Source: CAYORM01 sp964406375
GTDB taxonomy: Bacteria > Pseudomonadota > Alphaproteobacteria > DSM-16000 > Inquilinaceae
Reading direction: 5' to 3'
NCBI GenBank assembly: GCA_964406375.1
Contig: CAYORM010000013.1
Location: 1 to 59,205, forward strand
DNA length: 59,205 bases
Shown here: piece by piece, positions 35,381 through 43,203 of the stretch
Numbering within the stretch: position 1 is the first letter of the stretch
Layout of the letters: each line of letters begins with the position of its first letter
The notes under the pieces: model-generated
What the model was told of the DNA's origin: nothing
Seen by the model: only the letters and a program-made list of their open reading frames with translations
The model's database searches: none
Made by a program: the position numbers and the translations under genes

Positions 35381-36444
35381 CGCAGCCTCGCGAGATAATC
35401 GGCAAGGGCCGCGACTGCCGCATCGTCCAGCCGGTCGAGGGGCGGCATCCGATTGCCCGGTTTCAGTGCCTGATGGTCGGCGAGCCAGGTGAGCAGCGCC
35501 TCCTCCCCATTGCCGAGCGCCCCCGCCCCCAGCGCATGACGATCCGCGACACCGGCGAGGTTCGGGCCTGTGCCGGCACCGCGTTCACCCGGTGCGATGG
35601 CGTGGCAGGCTGCGCAGTGCTCGGCGAAGAGAGCGGCGGCTTCCGGCGCCGCCTCGGCCGCGGCCGCGGGATCGATCGCGGCGAGCGCCGCGAGCCGCTC
35701 CTCCAGCACCGCCGCATTATGCGCCTCGACGACGAGCCGCATCCTTGCGTGCTGGGCGCCGCAGAATTCGGAGCATTGGCCGGCGTGGAGGCCGGCCTCG
35801 TCGGCCTCGAGCCGGATGACGTTCACATGGCCCGGTATGGCGTCGATCTTGCCACCGAGCCGCGGTACCCAGAAGCTGTGGATCACATCGGCCGACTGGA
35901 TGGTGAGATCGACGGGCCGTCCGGCCGGCAGGTGGATCTCGTTGGCGCTGTAGACCGGTCCGCCCGGCGCGTCGGGGTAGCGGATCTCCCACCACCATTG
36001 ATGGGCCGTGACCTCGACCCGGAACGGCGCCTGCGGCCCCGGCAGCGGCAGCAGGGAATGGCCGCGCGCGATGCCGTAGCCGAGCAGCGCCATCAGGATG
36101 ACGGAGGGGAAGAGGACGCCGCCGCCGAGCAGGAAGAGGCGATGCGACGGCTCGGGGTCGTCGCGCCGCGGGGGGTGGCGGTCCGACGGCCGACGTTGTG
36201 GTCTGTCGGCGCGACGGCAGGCGGCGTAGACGCCGAGCGCCACCATTCCGACGAGGATCACGGCGGCGGCCCAGAACATCACCCACCAGATCCGCGTTAC
36301 CGGTTCGGCCGCCGGTCCCGCAGGGTCGAGGATCGACAAGGGTCCGTCGGAACACCCGGCCAGTGCGAACAGCGGCAGCAGTGCCGACGACCGACCTCCC
36401 CGGGGCACGCGGAAGCAGGACAGGAGTTCGAGGCGATGGAGCAT
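35377..36444 (-). CDS. ctaC: cytochrome c oxidase subunit II with fused cytochrome c (caa3 type)
   Basis: A 355-aa lipoprotein (lipobox FALAGC). Two membrane helices (about residues 50-75 and 100-125) precede the CuA cupredoxin domain, with HQWWWEIRYPD, VIHSFWVPRLGGKIDAIPG and the CuA ligands in AGQCSEFCGAQHARM. The C-terminal cytochrome c (about 265-355) has the heme site CAACH and an axial Met near GNRMPPLD. This marks a caa3 oxidase. The ATG at 36444 overlaps the divergent gene's start by 9 bp; a GTG at 36408 would give a shorter lipoprotein signal and no overlap. Confidence 0.9.
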   Translation of the reverse strand: MLHRLELLSCFRVPRGGRSSALLPLFALAGCSDGPLSILDPAGPAAEPVTRIWWVMFWAAAVILVGMVALGVYAACRRADRPQRRPSDRHPPRRDDPEPSHRLFLLGGGVLFPSVILMALLGYGIARGHSLLPLPGPQAPFRVEVTAHQWWWEIRYPDAPGGPVYSANEIHLPAGRPVDLTIQSADVIHSFWVPRLGGKIDAIPGHVNVIRLEADEAGLHAGQCSEFCGAQHARMRLVVEAHNAAVLEERLAALAAIDPAAAAEAAPEAAALFAEHCAACHAIAPGERGAGTGPNLAGVADRHALGAGALGNGEEALLTWLADHQALKPGNRMPPLDRLDDAAVAALADYLARLR

Positions 36445-36921
36445 TACGCGACACCACTGCCGCCCGGCACGGCCACCCGGGTGGCGGTTGCGCGGCACCC
36501 GCTGCATCCGATGCTGGTGACCTTCCCGATCGCCTTCTTGATCGCGGCGCTGCCGACCGATCTCGCCTTTCTCTACTGGCAGGATCCGTTCTGGGCGCGG
36601 GCCTCGTTCTGGCTGCTTGCCGGCGGCACGGCGATGGGGATCCTCGCCGGCATCGCCGGAACGGTCGAGCTGCTCGCCCTGGTCGGCATCCGCCGCCGCG
36701 CCGCCGCCTGGAACCATTTCGTGGCGGCGGTGATGATGCTCGCGGTCGCCGCCGCCAATTGCGGCATGCGCTTCGAGGACCCGACGCGCTTCGTCATGCC
36801 CTGGGGCCTCTACCTGTCGGGGCTCGGCGTCGTGATGGTCGGCTTCGCCGGCTGGCTGGGCGGGGCGCTGGTCTTCCATCATCAGGTCGGCATCGGCGAC
36901 GCGCAGGAGGTGGACGACTGA
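36436..36921 (+). CDS. DUF2231-type membrane protein
   Basis: A 161-aa protein with four hydrophobic helices. It starts with the HPLHPMLVTFPIAFLI motif typical of the DUF2231 (COG4244) family of small membrane proteins, possibly heme-linked. AGGAG lies 9 nt before the ATG. Its first codons overlap the start of the divergent ctaC gene. The function is unknown; context suggests a redox-related role. Confidence 0.82.
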   Translation: MEHYATPLPPGTATRVAVARHPLHPMLVTFPIAFLIAALPTDLAFLYWQDPFWARASFWLLAGGTAMGILAGIAGTVELLALVGIRRRAAAWNHFVAAVMMLAVAAANCGMRFEDPTRFVMPWGLYLSGLGVVMVGFAGWLGGALVFHHQVGIGDAQEVDD

Positions 36922-36928
36922 CGGCCGG

Positions 36929-37345
36929 TCACGCCGGTTTCCCGAGCACGAGCCAGAACACGGTCGGCACGATGGCAAGTGGTGCGAGGGTGAGGCTGAG
37001 CTGCCGGGCTGCCGGCCACAGCCGGGGCTGGTCGTGCAGCCGGCCGATCATCCAGCCGCACAGCACGTGGAAGGCCACCATGAGGGCGACGAGTGTCAGC
37101 TTCAGCATCAGCCAGCTGCCTTCGACGCCGCGCAGATAGATGAGGGCCGTGCCGGAGATGATCGTCAGCACCGCCGCTGGCGAGACGACGACGATAAAGC
37201 CGTAGCGGGTCATCGCCCGCAGCCGCCGGACCTCGACCGCGTGCTCGGTCCGCGGAAAGCAGGAGAACAGGACCGGCAGTGCGACGAGCCCGGCGCTCCA
37301 CATCGCGAGCGTGGCGAGGTGAAGGAGCTTCATCCACAGGACCAC
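36929..37345 (-). CDS. CopD/HemJ-like membrane protein
   Basis: A four- to five-helix protein of about 138 aa. The first helix has LWMKLLHLATLAMWSAGLV with the conserved His, then RYGFIVVVSPAAVLTIISG, WLMLKLTLVALMVAFHVLCGW, and a final C-terminal helix. This His/Lys pattern is shared by CopD-like copper proteins and HemJ protoporphyrinogen oxidase; HemJ proper normally has WKALHI and more helices. The start is uncertain: GTG 37345 fits the family best, while ATG 37333 and ATG 37414 are options. It is convergent with the DUF2231 gene. Confidence 0.7.
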   Translation of the reverse strand: MVLWMKLLHLATLAMWSAGLVALPVLFSCFPRTEHAVEVRRLRAMTRYGFIVVVSPAAVLTIISGTALIYLRGVEGSWLMLKLTLVALMVAFHVLCGWMIGRLHDQPRLWPAARQLSLTLAPLAIVPTVFWLVLGKPA

Positions 37346-37530
37346 ACCGGTCACGGCAGCACCGGCGGCAATGCCCGCCGCTCCCGATCGGCCGGTCGCC
37401 CGCCGCCTGCCCATCCTCTGTGCCGTGCCGCCATCAGCCCCGCCCCGCGATCGCCGCCGATCCCGGCGGTTCAACGAGCCCGGGCCGGCTTCGTTCCGAC
37501 CGGCGGAGGGGCGTCCGGCCCCGGCACCCT

Positions 37531-37845
37531 TTAACCTGCGTAGATGATGACCCCGGCGATCACCAGCAGCGCGACGAGGCCGACGGCGAGCCCCGGAAGC
37601 CAGTCGGAGGCGTGACGGGCCTCGCGCCCGCGGGCATTGCGCCCGGCATCGAGGTCCGGCCGCACCTCCTGCTGCAATGCGGTTGCAACTGCCTCCCGGC
37701 TCGGCGGCGTGCCCGCGGCCTCCTCATCCGTGCCGAGCGGTGCCGCCGCGGGATCCCCGACCGGAACCTTGTCGCCTGTCCGGCCTGTGTCGATCGCATG
37801 GCGCAGCCCGGCGGGGTTGGGAGGGATGGTCTCCGGTCCGGGCAT
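37531..37845 (-). CDS. small membrane-anchored hypothetical protein
   Basis: A 104-aa protein. The first 75 residues are hydrophilic and rich in Pro/Gly/Asp; the end (WLPGLAVGLVALLVIAGVII) is one C-terminal transmembrane helix. It has AGGAGAGG before the ATG. No family is recognised. It is divergent from an EcfG-like sigma factor, and a stress-promoter-like motif lies upstream. Confidence 0.72.
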   Translation of the reverse strand: MPGPETIPPNPAGLRHAIDTGRTGDKVPVGDPAAAPLGTDEEAAGTPPSREAVATALQQEVRPDLDAGRNARGREARHASDWLPGLAVGLVALLVIAGVIIYAG

Positions 37846-37888
37846 CGGCCTCTCCTGCGGGGCCGGCAGCACCCATGCAACCGGCGTG

Positions 37889-37918
37889 TCGGAAGACAAT
37901 TTCGGAAGACAATGTCTT
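37889..37918. repeat. direct repeat and palindrome upstream of small membrane gene
   Basis: TCGGAAGACAAT occurs twice in a 13-bp period (37889-37900 and 37902-37913). The second copy runs into a perfect palindrome AAGACA-A-TGTCTT (37906-37918). It lies in the divergent region between the small membrane gene and the sigma-factor gene and may be a regulator-binding site. Confidence 0.55.
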
Positions 37919-37936
37919 GAGAGGCCAGCCCGTTCC
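37911..37936 (-). promoter_or_regulatory. candidate EcfG-type promoter for the small membrane gene
   Basis: On the minus strand GGAAC (37936-37932), 17 bp, and CATT (37914-37911) match the alphaproteobacterial general-stress promoter GGAAC-N16/17-CGTT at 8 of 9 positions. It is about 65 bp upstream of the start codon at 37845. The neighbouring gene encodes an EcfG-like sigma factor. Confidence 0.45.
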
Positions 37937-38090
37937 GGCATCACCCTGCCGCAGAGGGGAGAGCGCACTCCGGAACCCTCAGCCATCCGGCGGGATTGCA
38001 CGACTGCCGAGACCGCGATGATGGCCGGACGCGACCGGCACCTCACGACCGACCACCGCCCCAGGACGACCGCCCCAGGATGAAGCCGCG

Positions 38091-38636
38091 ATGACGGCGC
38101 TGCCCGACCGCCTGCAGAACGAATTGATCTCGACCATCCCGGCGCTGCGCGCCTTCGCGCGCTCACTGACCTATCGCACCGCCGATGCCGATGATCTGGT
38201 CCAGGAGACGTTGGCGCGCGCGCTGGCCAACATTCACCAGTTCACCCCCGGCACCAGCCTGCGCGCCTGGCTGTTCACCATCCTGCGCAACTGCCACTAC
38301 ACCCGGGCCAAGCGGCAGCAGCGCGAGCAGCTCGAAGCGGACCCGCATGAGCTGCGCCCGGTCTGGGCCGAACCCGGGCAGGAATGGTCGGTGTCGATCC
38401 GTCGGCTCGGCGCGGCACTGGACAAGCTGCCGGCCCCGCACCGCGAGGTGCTGCTGCTCACATCTGCGGCCGGTCTCAACTATGACGAGGCGGCGGCCGT
38501 CTGCGGCTGCGCCGTGGGCACGATCAAGAGCCGTGTCTCCCGCGCCCGCGCCAGGCTGCTCGCCCTCCTTCATGCCGAGGACTCGGCGGAGGTGATGGGC
38601 GAGGGCGACGGCATCCCCGCCTCGCCGGTCAAGTAG
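38091..38636 (+). CDS. ECF sigma factor, EcfG-like
   Basis: A 181-aa ECF sigma factor. Region 2 (about residues 15-80) has LRAFARSLTYRTADADDLVQET and NIHQFTPGTSLRAWLFTILRN; region 4 (about 100-160) has LDKLPAPHREVLLL, LNYDEAAAVCGCAVGTIKSRVSRARARL. These closely resemble EcfG, the general stress sigma of Alphaproteobacteria. The anti-sigma NepR and response regulator PhyR are not adjacent, so this could be an EcfG paralogue. No anti-sigma gene follows. Confidence 0.88.
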   Translation: MTALPDRLQNELISTIPALRAFARSLTYRTADADDLVQETLARALANIHQFTPGTSLRAWLFTILRNCHYTRAKRQQREQLEADPHELRPVWAEPGQEWSVSIRRLGAALDKLPAPHREVLLLTSAAGLNYDEAAAVCGCAVGTIKSRVSRARARLLALLHAEDSAEVMGEGDGIPASPVK

Positions 38637-38756
38637 CGCGCTGCGACCCTTTCACACCACGCGGAACAAGAGGCGGCTTTCGCGACTTGCTGTGAATGGG
38701 GCGGGTCCCCGTGCCGGGCGACGCGGCGCGTCCTGCCACCGCTTCGGTTCCTCAGC

Positions 38757-39884
38757 ATGGAGACCCCCCGCGTGGCCGACACCATCCTCGTCACCGGCGG
38801 CGCCGGCTTCATCGGACGCCGTGTGGTGCGCGCACTCCTCGCCGCCGGCCACAGGGTACGGATCCTCGACAGCCTGCTCGAGCAGGTCCACGGGCAGGAT
38901 GCGGGGCATGGCGATCTCGATCCCGACGCCGAGCTGATCGAGGGTGACATTCGCGACGGCGAGGCCGTCACACGCGCGCTGCGCGGCATCGACAAGGTCG
39001 TGCACCTCGCCGCAGAGGTCGGCGTCGGCCAGAGCATGTATGCGATTGAGCGCTATGTCGGCGCGAATGATCTGGGCACCGCCGTCCTGTTCCAGCGGCT
39101 GGTGGAACGGCCCGTCGCCCGTGTCGTCGTCGCCTCCTCGATGAGCATCTATGGCGAAGGACTCTACCGCAGCACCAGTGGGGATTTCGTCGAGGATGCC
39201 GTACGGGGTGCCCGGATGGCCGGGGAGGGTTGGGACCCGGTCGATGCGGCAGGCCGACCACTCGTGCCGGTGCCGACCCCCGAATGGAAACGGCCGAGCC
39301 TCGTCTCGGTCTACGCCCTCACCAAATACGTTCAGGAGCGACTGACCCTGACGCTCGCCGGCGCCTATGGGATGGAAGGCGTGGCGCTGCGGCTGTTCAA
39401 CGTCTTCGGTCCGGGTCAGGCGCTGTCGAACCCCTATACAGGTGTCCTCGCGATCTTCGCCGCGCGGCTGCTGAACGGACAGCGTCCGGTGATCTTCGAG
39501 GACGGGCAGCAGCGACGCGACTTCGTCCATGTCGACGATGTGGCGCGCGCCTTCGTGCTGGCGCTCGAGACGCCGGGCATCGGCGGCCGCGTCTTCAACA
39601 TCGGCAGCGGCGAGGTGATGACGGTCGAGACCGTCGCCCATGCCCTCGCCCGGGCCATGGGCCGACCGGAGATTGGGGTGGAGATCACCAGGAAGGCCCG
39701 CACCGGCGACATCCGTCATTGCGTCGCGGATATCACGCTGGCGCGAGAGGCGATGGGTTACCACCCCGAGCGGCCCTTCGCGCAGGCGATCGGCGATCTT
39801 GTCGACTGGGTCGCGCGCCAGACGGCGCAGGACCGCGTCGAGGAGGCACGGCGCGAGCTCGACGCGCGGGGCCTCGTCGCATGA
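38757..39884 (+). CDS. extended SDR sugar-nucleotide epimerase/dehydratase
   Basis: A 375-aa extended short-chain dehydrogenase acting on a nucleotide sugar. The NAD site TGGAGFIG is at about residues 13-20, active site SSMSIYGEG with YALTK (Tyr/Lys) follows, and RRDFVHVDDVARA is a conserved C-terminal region. The pattern is closest to UDP-glucose or dTDP-rhamnose 4-epimerases; the substrate cannot be fixed. It opens a cluster of sugar genes and its stop overlaps the next start (ATGA). Confidence 0.85.
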   Translation: METPRVADTILVTGGAGFIGRRVVRALLAAGHRVRILDSLLEQVHGQDAGHGDLDPDAELIEGDIRDGEAVTRALRGIDKVVHLAAEVGVGQSMYAIERYVGANDLGTAVLFQRLVERPVARVVVASSMSIYGEGLYRSTSGDFVEDAVRGARMAGEGWDPVDAAGRPLVPVPTPEWKRPSLVSVYALTKYVQERLTLTLAGAYGMEGVALRLFNVFGPGQALSNPYTGVLAIFAARLLNGQRPVIFEDGQQRRDFVHVDDVARAFVLALETPGIGGRVFNIGSGEVMTVETVAHALARAMGRPEIGVEITRKARTGDIRHCVADITLAREAMGYHPERPFAQAIGDLVDWVARQTAQDRVEEARRELDARGLVA

Positions 39885-41917
39885 GGGGCGAGGCCGGACT
39901 GCCCGAACTGGGCCTTGTCGAATGGTTTAGACCGGGCGATCACGACCATGTGGCGCGCAGCCTCGACCGGCTGCAGGCGCTCGGGATCGCGCGGCTGCGC
40001 ACGCATCTGTCCTGGGCGGAGTATCATCGTGAGGGCGGAGCTGCCTGGTATGACTGGCTGATCCCGACGCTCGCCCGTTCGGTCGAACTCCTTCCCTGCC
40101 TCCACTACACGCCGCCCTCGCTGTCCGAGACCGGCCGCTCCTCCGGGCCGCCGCGGCGGCTGCTCGATTTCGCCGATTTCGTCGACGAGATCCTGACCCG
40201 ATATGATGGCGCCTTCCATACGGTCGAGCTGTGGAACGAGCCGAACAACCTGCTCGACTGGGACTGGCGGGTCGACGCGGACTGGCTGAAATTCTGCGAG
40301 ATGATCGGCGCCGCCGCCCATTGGGCGCGGCGGCGCGGTCGCCGGGTGGTGCTCGCCGGCCCCGCCCCGATGGATCTTGCTTGGCTCGACCTGATGGGCG
40401 AGCGCGGCATCCTCGGCACGGTCGATGTGGTCGGGGTCCACGGTTTCCCCGGGACCTGGGAGTCGGAGGAAGCGACTTGGCATGGCTGGGCGCCGCTGAT
40501 CGCCCAGGTGCGCACGATCGCGCGACGCCACAACCCGGCGCTCGACATATGGATCACCGAGACCGGCTATTCGACGTGGCGGCACGACCAAATCGGCCAG
40601 GTCGAGCGCATGCTCGACGCGCTGCGCGCGCCGGTCGACCGGCTCTACTGGTACGGCCTCGAGGACATCCCGCCGGCGGTGCCCGTCCAGGAAGGGCTGC
40701 GCTTCGATCAGCGCCACTATCATTTCGGCCTCTATGAAGCCCAGGGTCGCGAGAAGCTGCTGGCGCGCACGCTCCGCACGGGCGGAATCGCGGCACTCGG
40801 CACGGCGGTCGGCCGGTCGTCGGCGCCCGCCTGTGCCTCTACCCGCCCCATCCTGATAACGGGCGGTGCCGGCTTCATCGGCACCAACCTCGCCGACCGG
40901 CTGGCCGCCGAGGGGCACTCCGTACTGATCCTCGACGCGCTCAGCCGCGAGGGTGTCGAGAGCAATCTCGACTGGCTGCGACGCCGGCATCCCACGCGCA
41001 TCGCGGCCGTCATCGCCGATATCCGCGACGCCCATGCCGTCGAGGACGCAGCGACAGAGGCCGAGGCGGTCTTCCACTTCGCCGCCCAGGTCGCGGTGAC
41101 GACCAGCCTCGATCATCCGCTCGAGGATTTCGACGTCAATGCGCGCGGCACGCTGCTGCTGCTCGAGGCGCTGCGCCGGCGCGGCGGTACGGTGCCGCTG
41201 GTCTTCGCCAGCACCAACAAGGTCTATGGCGATCTCGCCGACATCCCGCTCGAACGCGAGGGCGAAGCCTACCGGCCGCTCGACCCGTCACTCAGGGCGC
41301 ATGGCGTGCCGGAGACGCGGCCCCTCGACTTCCACACCCCCTATGGCTGCTCCAAGGGTGCCGCCGACCAGTATGTGCTGGACTATGCCCGCAGCTTCGG
41401 CCTGCCGGCGGCGGTGATGCGGATGAGCTGCATCTACGGCCCGCGCCAGATGGGCAATGAGGATCAGGGCTGGGTGGCGCACTTCCTGATCCGTGCACTC
41501 GCCGGCGACCCAATCACGATCTTCGGTGATGGCTGCCAGGTGCGCGACGTGCTGCATGTGCGGGACGCGGTCGACGCCTATCTCGCCGCCTGGCGCCGCA
41601 TGGACCTCGCCCGTGGCCGGGCTTTCAATCTCGGCGGCGGGCCGGCCAACGCGGTCAGCCTGCGGCAGGTCATCAGCCAGATCGAGGCCAGGCTGGGATG
41701 CCCGGTGGCAACGCGGCATGCCGGGTGGCGGGCCGGCGATCAGCGCTACTACGTCTCCGACACCCGCCAGGCACGGCGGATCCTGGGACTCGGCGAGCCG
41801 CTCGGCTGGCGCACCGGCCTCGCAACGCTGGCCGAATGGCTGGAGCACGCGACGGAGACCCGGCCGACCCTGACGACCCGCCCCGCCGCCGCCCGCACCG
41901 TGGAGGCCTCCGCATGA
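39881..41917 (+). CDS. fusion: glycoside hydrolase (clan GH-A) plus CDP-paratose-2-epimerase-like SDR
   Basis: A 678-aa two-domain protein. Residues 1-305 form a TIM-barrel hydrolase: acid/base Glu120 in ELWNEPNN and nucleophile-like Glu227 in ITETGYST, the spacing of clan GH-A (beta-xylosidase, endo-glycosidase-like). There is no signal peptide, so it acts in the cytoplasm. After a short linker, residues 323-678 are a complete extended SDR: TGGAGFIGTN (about 327), ASTNKVYGD and YGCSK. NLDWLRRRHP at the sugar-binding start is like CDP-paratose 2-epimerase. Both active sites look intact. It overlaps neighbours by 4 bp on each side. Confidence 0.85.
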   Translation: MRGEAGLPELGLVEWFRPGDHDHVARSLDRLQALGIARLRTHLSWAEYHREGGAAWYDWLIPTLARSVELLPCLHYTPPSLSETGRSSGPPRRLLDFADFVDEILTRYDGAFHTVELWNEPNNLLDWDWRVDADWLKFCEMIGAAAHWARRRGRRVVLAGPAPMDLAWLDLMGERGILGTVDVVGVHGFPGTWESEEATWHGWAPLIAQVRTIARRHNPALDIWITETGYSTWRHDQIGQVERMLDALRAPVDRLYWYGLEDIPPAVPVQEGLRFDQRHYHFGLYEAQGREKLLARTLRTGGIAALGTAVGRSSAPACASTRPILITGGAGFIGTNLADRLAAEGHSVLILDALSREGVESNLDWLRRRHPTRIAAVIADIRDAHAVEDAATEAEAVFHFAAQVAVTTSLDHPLEDFDVNARGTLLLLEALRRRGGTVPLVFASTNKVYGDLADIPLEREGEAYRPLDPSLRAHGVPETRPLDFHTPYGCSKGAADQYVLDYARSFGLPAAVMRMSCIYGPRQMGNEDQGWVAHFLIRALAGDPITIFGDGCQVRDVLHVRDAVDAYLAAWRRMDLARGRAFNLGGGPANAVSLRQVISQIEARLGCPVATRHAGWRAGDQRYYVSDTRQARRILGLGEPLGWRTGLATLAEWLEHATETRPTLTTRPAAARTVEASA

Positions 41918-43203
41918 GAGTAGCGCTCGTCAATCCGGCCTGGAGCTTCGATCAGAGCATCTATTTCGGCTGCCGGGAGCCCCACCTGCCGCTCGAACTC
42001 GGCTATTCGCGGGCGCTGCTCAAAGCCGCGGGGCATGAGGTGCTGCTCGTCGACGGGCATCTGATGGGCAGCTCCAATGACGTTCTGGCCCAGGAGGTCG
42101 CCGCCTTCTCGCCGGAGATGACGGTCGTCACCACCGCGCCGACCTATCTGTTCTGGCGTTGCGCCCAGCCGGAGCTGCGGGTGCCGCGCGACTTTCTCGA
42201 CGCGCTCGGCCATGCCGGCGGGCGGACGGTCGCTGTCGGGCCCCACGGCTCGGCGACCCCCGGATCCGCGCTGCGCAAGCTCGGCTGCGACATCGTAGTG
42301 ATGGGAGAATGCGAGGAGATCGTCGCCCGTCTCGCGACCGGCGTTCCGGTGGAGCAGATTCCATCGATCGCCCATGGCGATCCGGAGACGCCGCGCATCA
42401 ATGGTGGCCCGCACGCCTCCACCTTCGTCGACCTGCCGGCGCTGCACTGGCCCGAGGCGTGGATCGCCCGGCACCTGCACCACCACCACCGTTTCGACAA
42501 GGTGCCCGACGGGCCGGGCGCCGAGGTCGAGGCATCGCGCGGCTGTCCCTATCGCTGCAGCTTCTGCGCCAAGGCGCATTTCCGGGATGCCTATCGCCGG
42601 CGCAATCTCGACCTGCTGCTCGAGGAGATCGACGGGCTGATCACCCAAGGGGTCCGCTACCTCTATTTCATCGACGAGATCTTCCTGCCGCAAAGGCCGC
42701 TGCTCGAAGCTCTGGCAACCCGGCCAGTCGCGTTCGGCGTGCAAACACGTATCGATCTGTGGAAGCCGGAGATGCTCGATCTGCTCGGTGCGGCGGGCTG
42801 CGTATCGATCGAGGCCGGGGTGGAGAGCCTGACCGAGGAAGGCCGTGCCGCCCTCGACAAGAATTGCCGCATGACGACGGACGAACTCGCCGACCGGCTC
42901 GTCTATGCGCGCCGGCGCGTGCCCTTCGTCCAGGCAAATCTCATCGAAATGGCGGATGATGACGAGGCGCTCGTCCTGCGCTGGCGCGAGCGGCTGCGGC
43001 AGGCCGATGTGTGGGCCAATGATCCCGTGCCGCTCTATCCCTATCCGAGCTCGCCCGACTACCGGAAGCTCTGGGGTGAGCCCGACGACGAGGCGTGGGA
43101 GCGGGCGCACGAGCATTATCTGCGCCAGTTCGGGGCCTTCAGCGACCTGCAGGAGCAGCGCCCCGCGCCGCTGCGCGACCTCGAGGCGTCATGCCGACGC
43201 TGA
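41914..43203 (+). CDS. B12-binding radical SAM protein
   Basis: A 429-aa protein. The N-terminal Rossmann-like half (about residues 1-140) carries DGHLMG at 47-52, the DxHxxG form typical of base-off cobalamin binding. The radical SAM core has Cys211, Cys215 and Cys218 in CPYRCSFC for the 4Fe-4S cluster and the later GAAGCVSIEAGVESL. It could be a methyltransferase or ring/chain rearranging enzyme acting on a sugar or lipid. It is chained by ATGA to the fusion gene and overlaps the next glycosyltransferase, so its substrate is probably the glycan made here; that is inference. Confidence 0.85.
   Translation: MRVALVNPAWSFDQSIYFGCREPHLPLELGYSRALLKAAGHEVLLVDGHLMGSSNDVLAQEVAAFSPEMTVVTTAPTYLFWRCAQPELRVPRDFLDALGHAGGRTVAVGPHGSATPGSALRKLGCDIVVMGECEEIVARLATGVPVEQIPSIAHGDPETPRINGGPHASTFVDLPALHWPEAWIARHLHHHHRFDKVPDGPGAEVEASRGCPYRCSFCAKAHFRDAYRRRNLDLLLEEIDGLITQGVRYLYFIDEIFLPQRPLLEALATRPVAFGVQTRIDLWKPEMLDLLGAAGCVSIEAGVESLTEEGRAALDKNCRMTTDELADRLVYARRRVPFVQANLIEMADDDEALVLRWRERLRQADVWANDPVPLYPYPSSPDYRKLWGEPDDEAWERAHEHYLRQFGAFSDLQEQRPAPLRDLEASCRR

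Noticed and set aside
33032..35398. Plus-strand open frame opposite the oxidase fusion gene.
   Set aside because: The oxidase gene holds all heme and copper ligands. The antisense frame is low-complexity.
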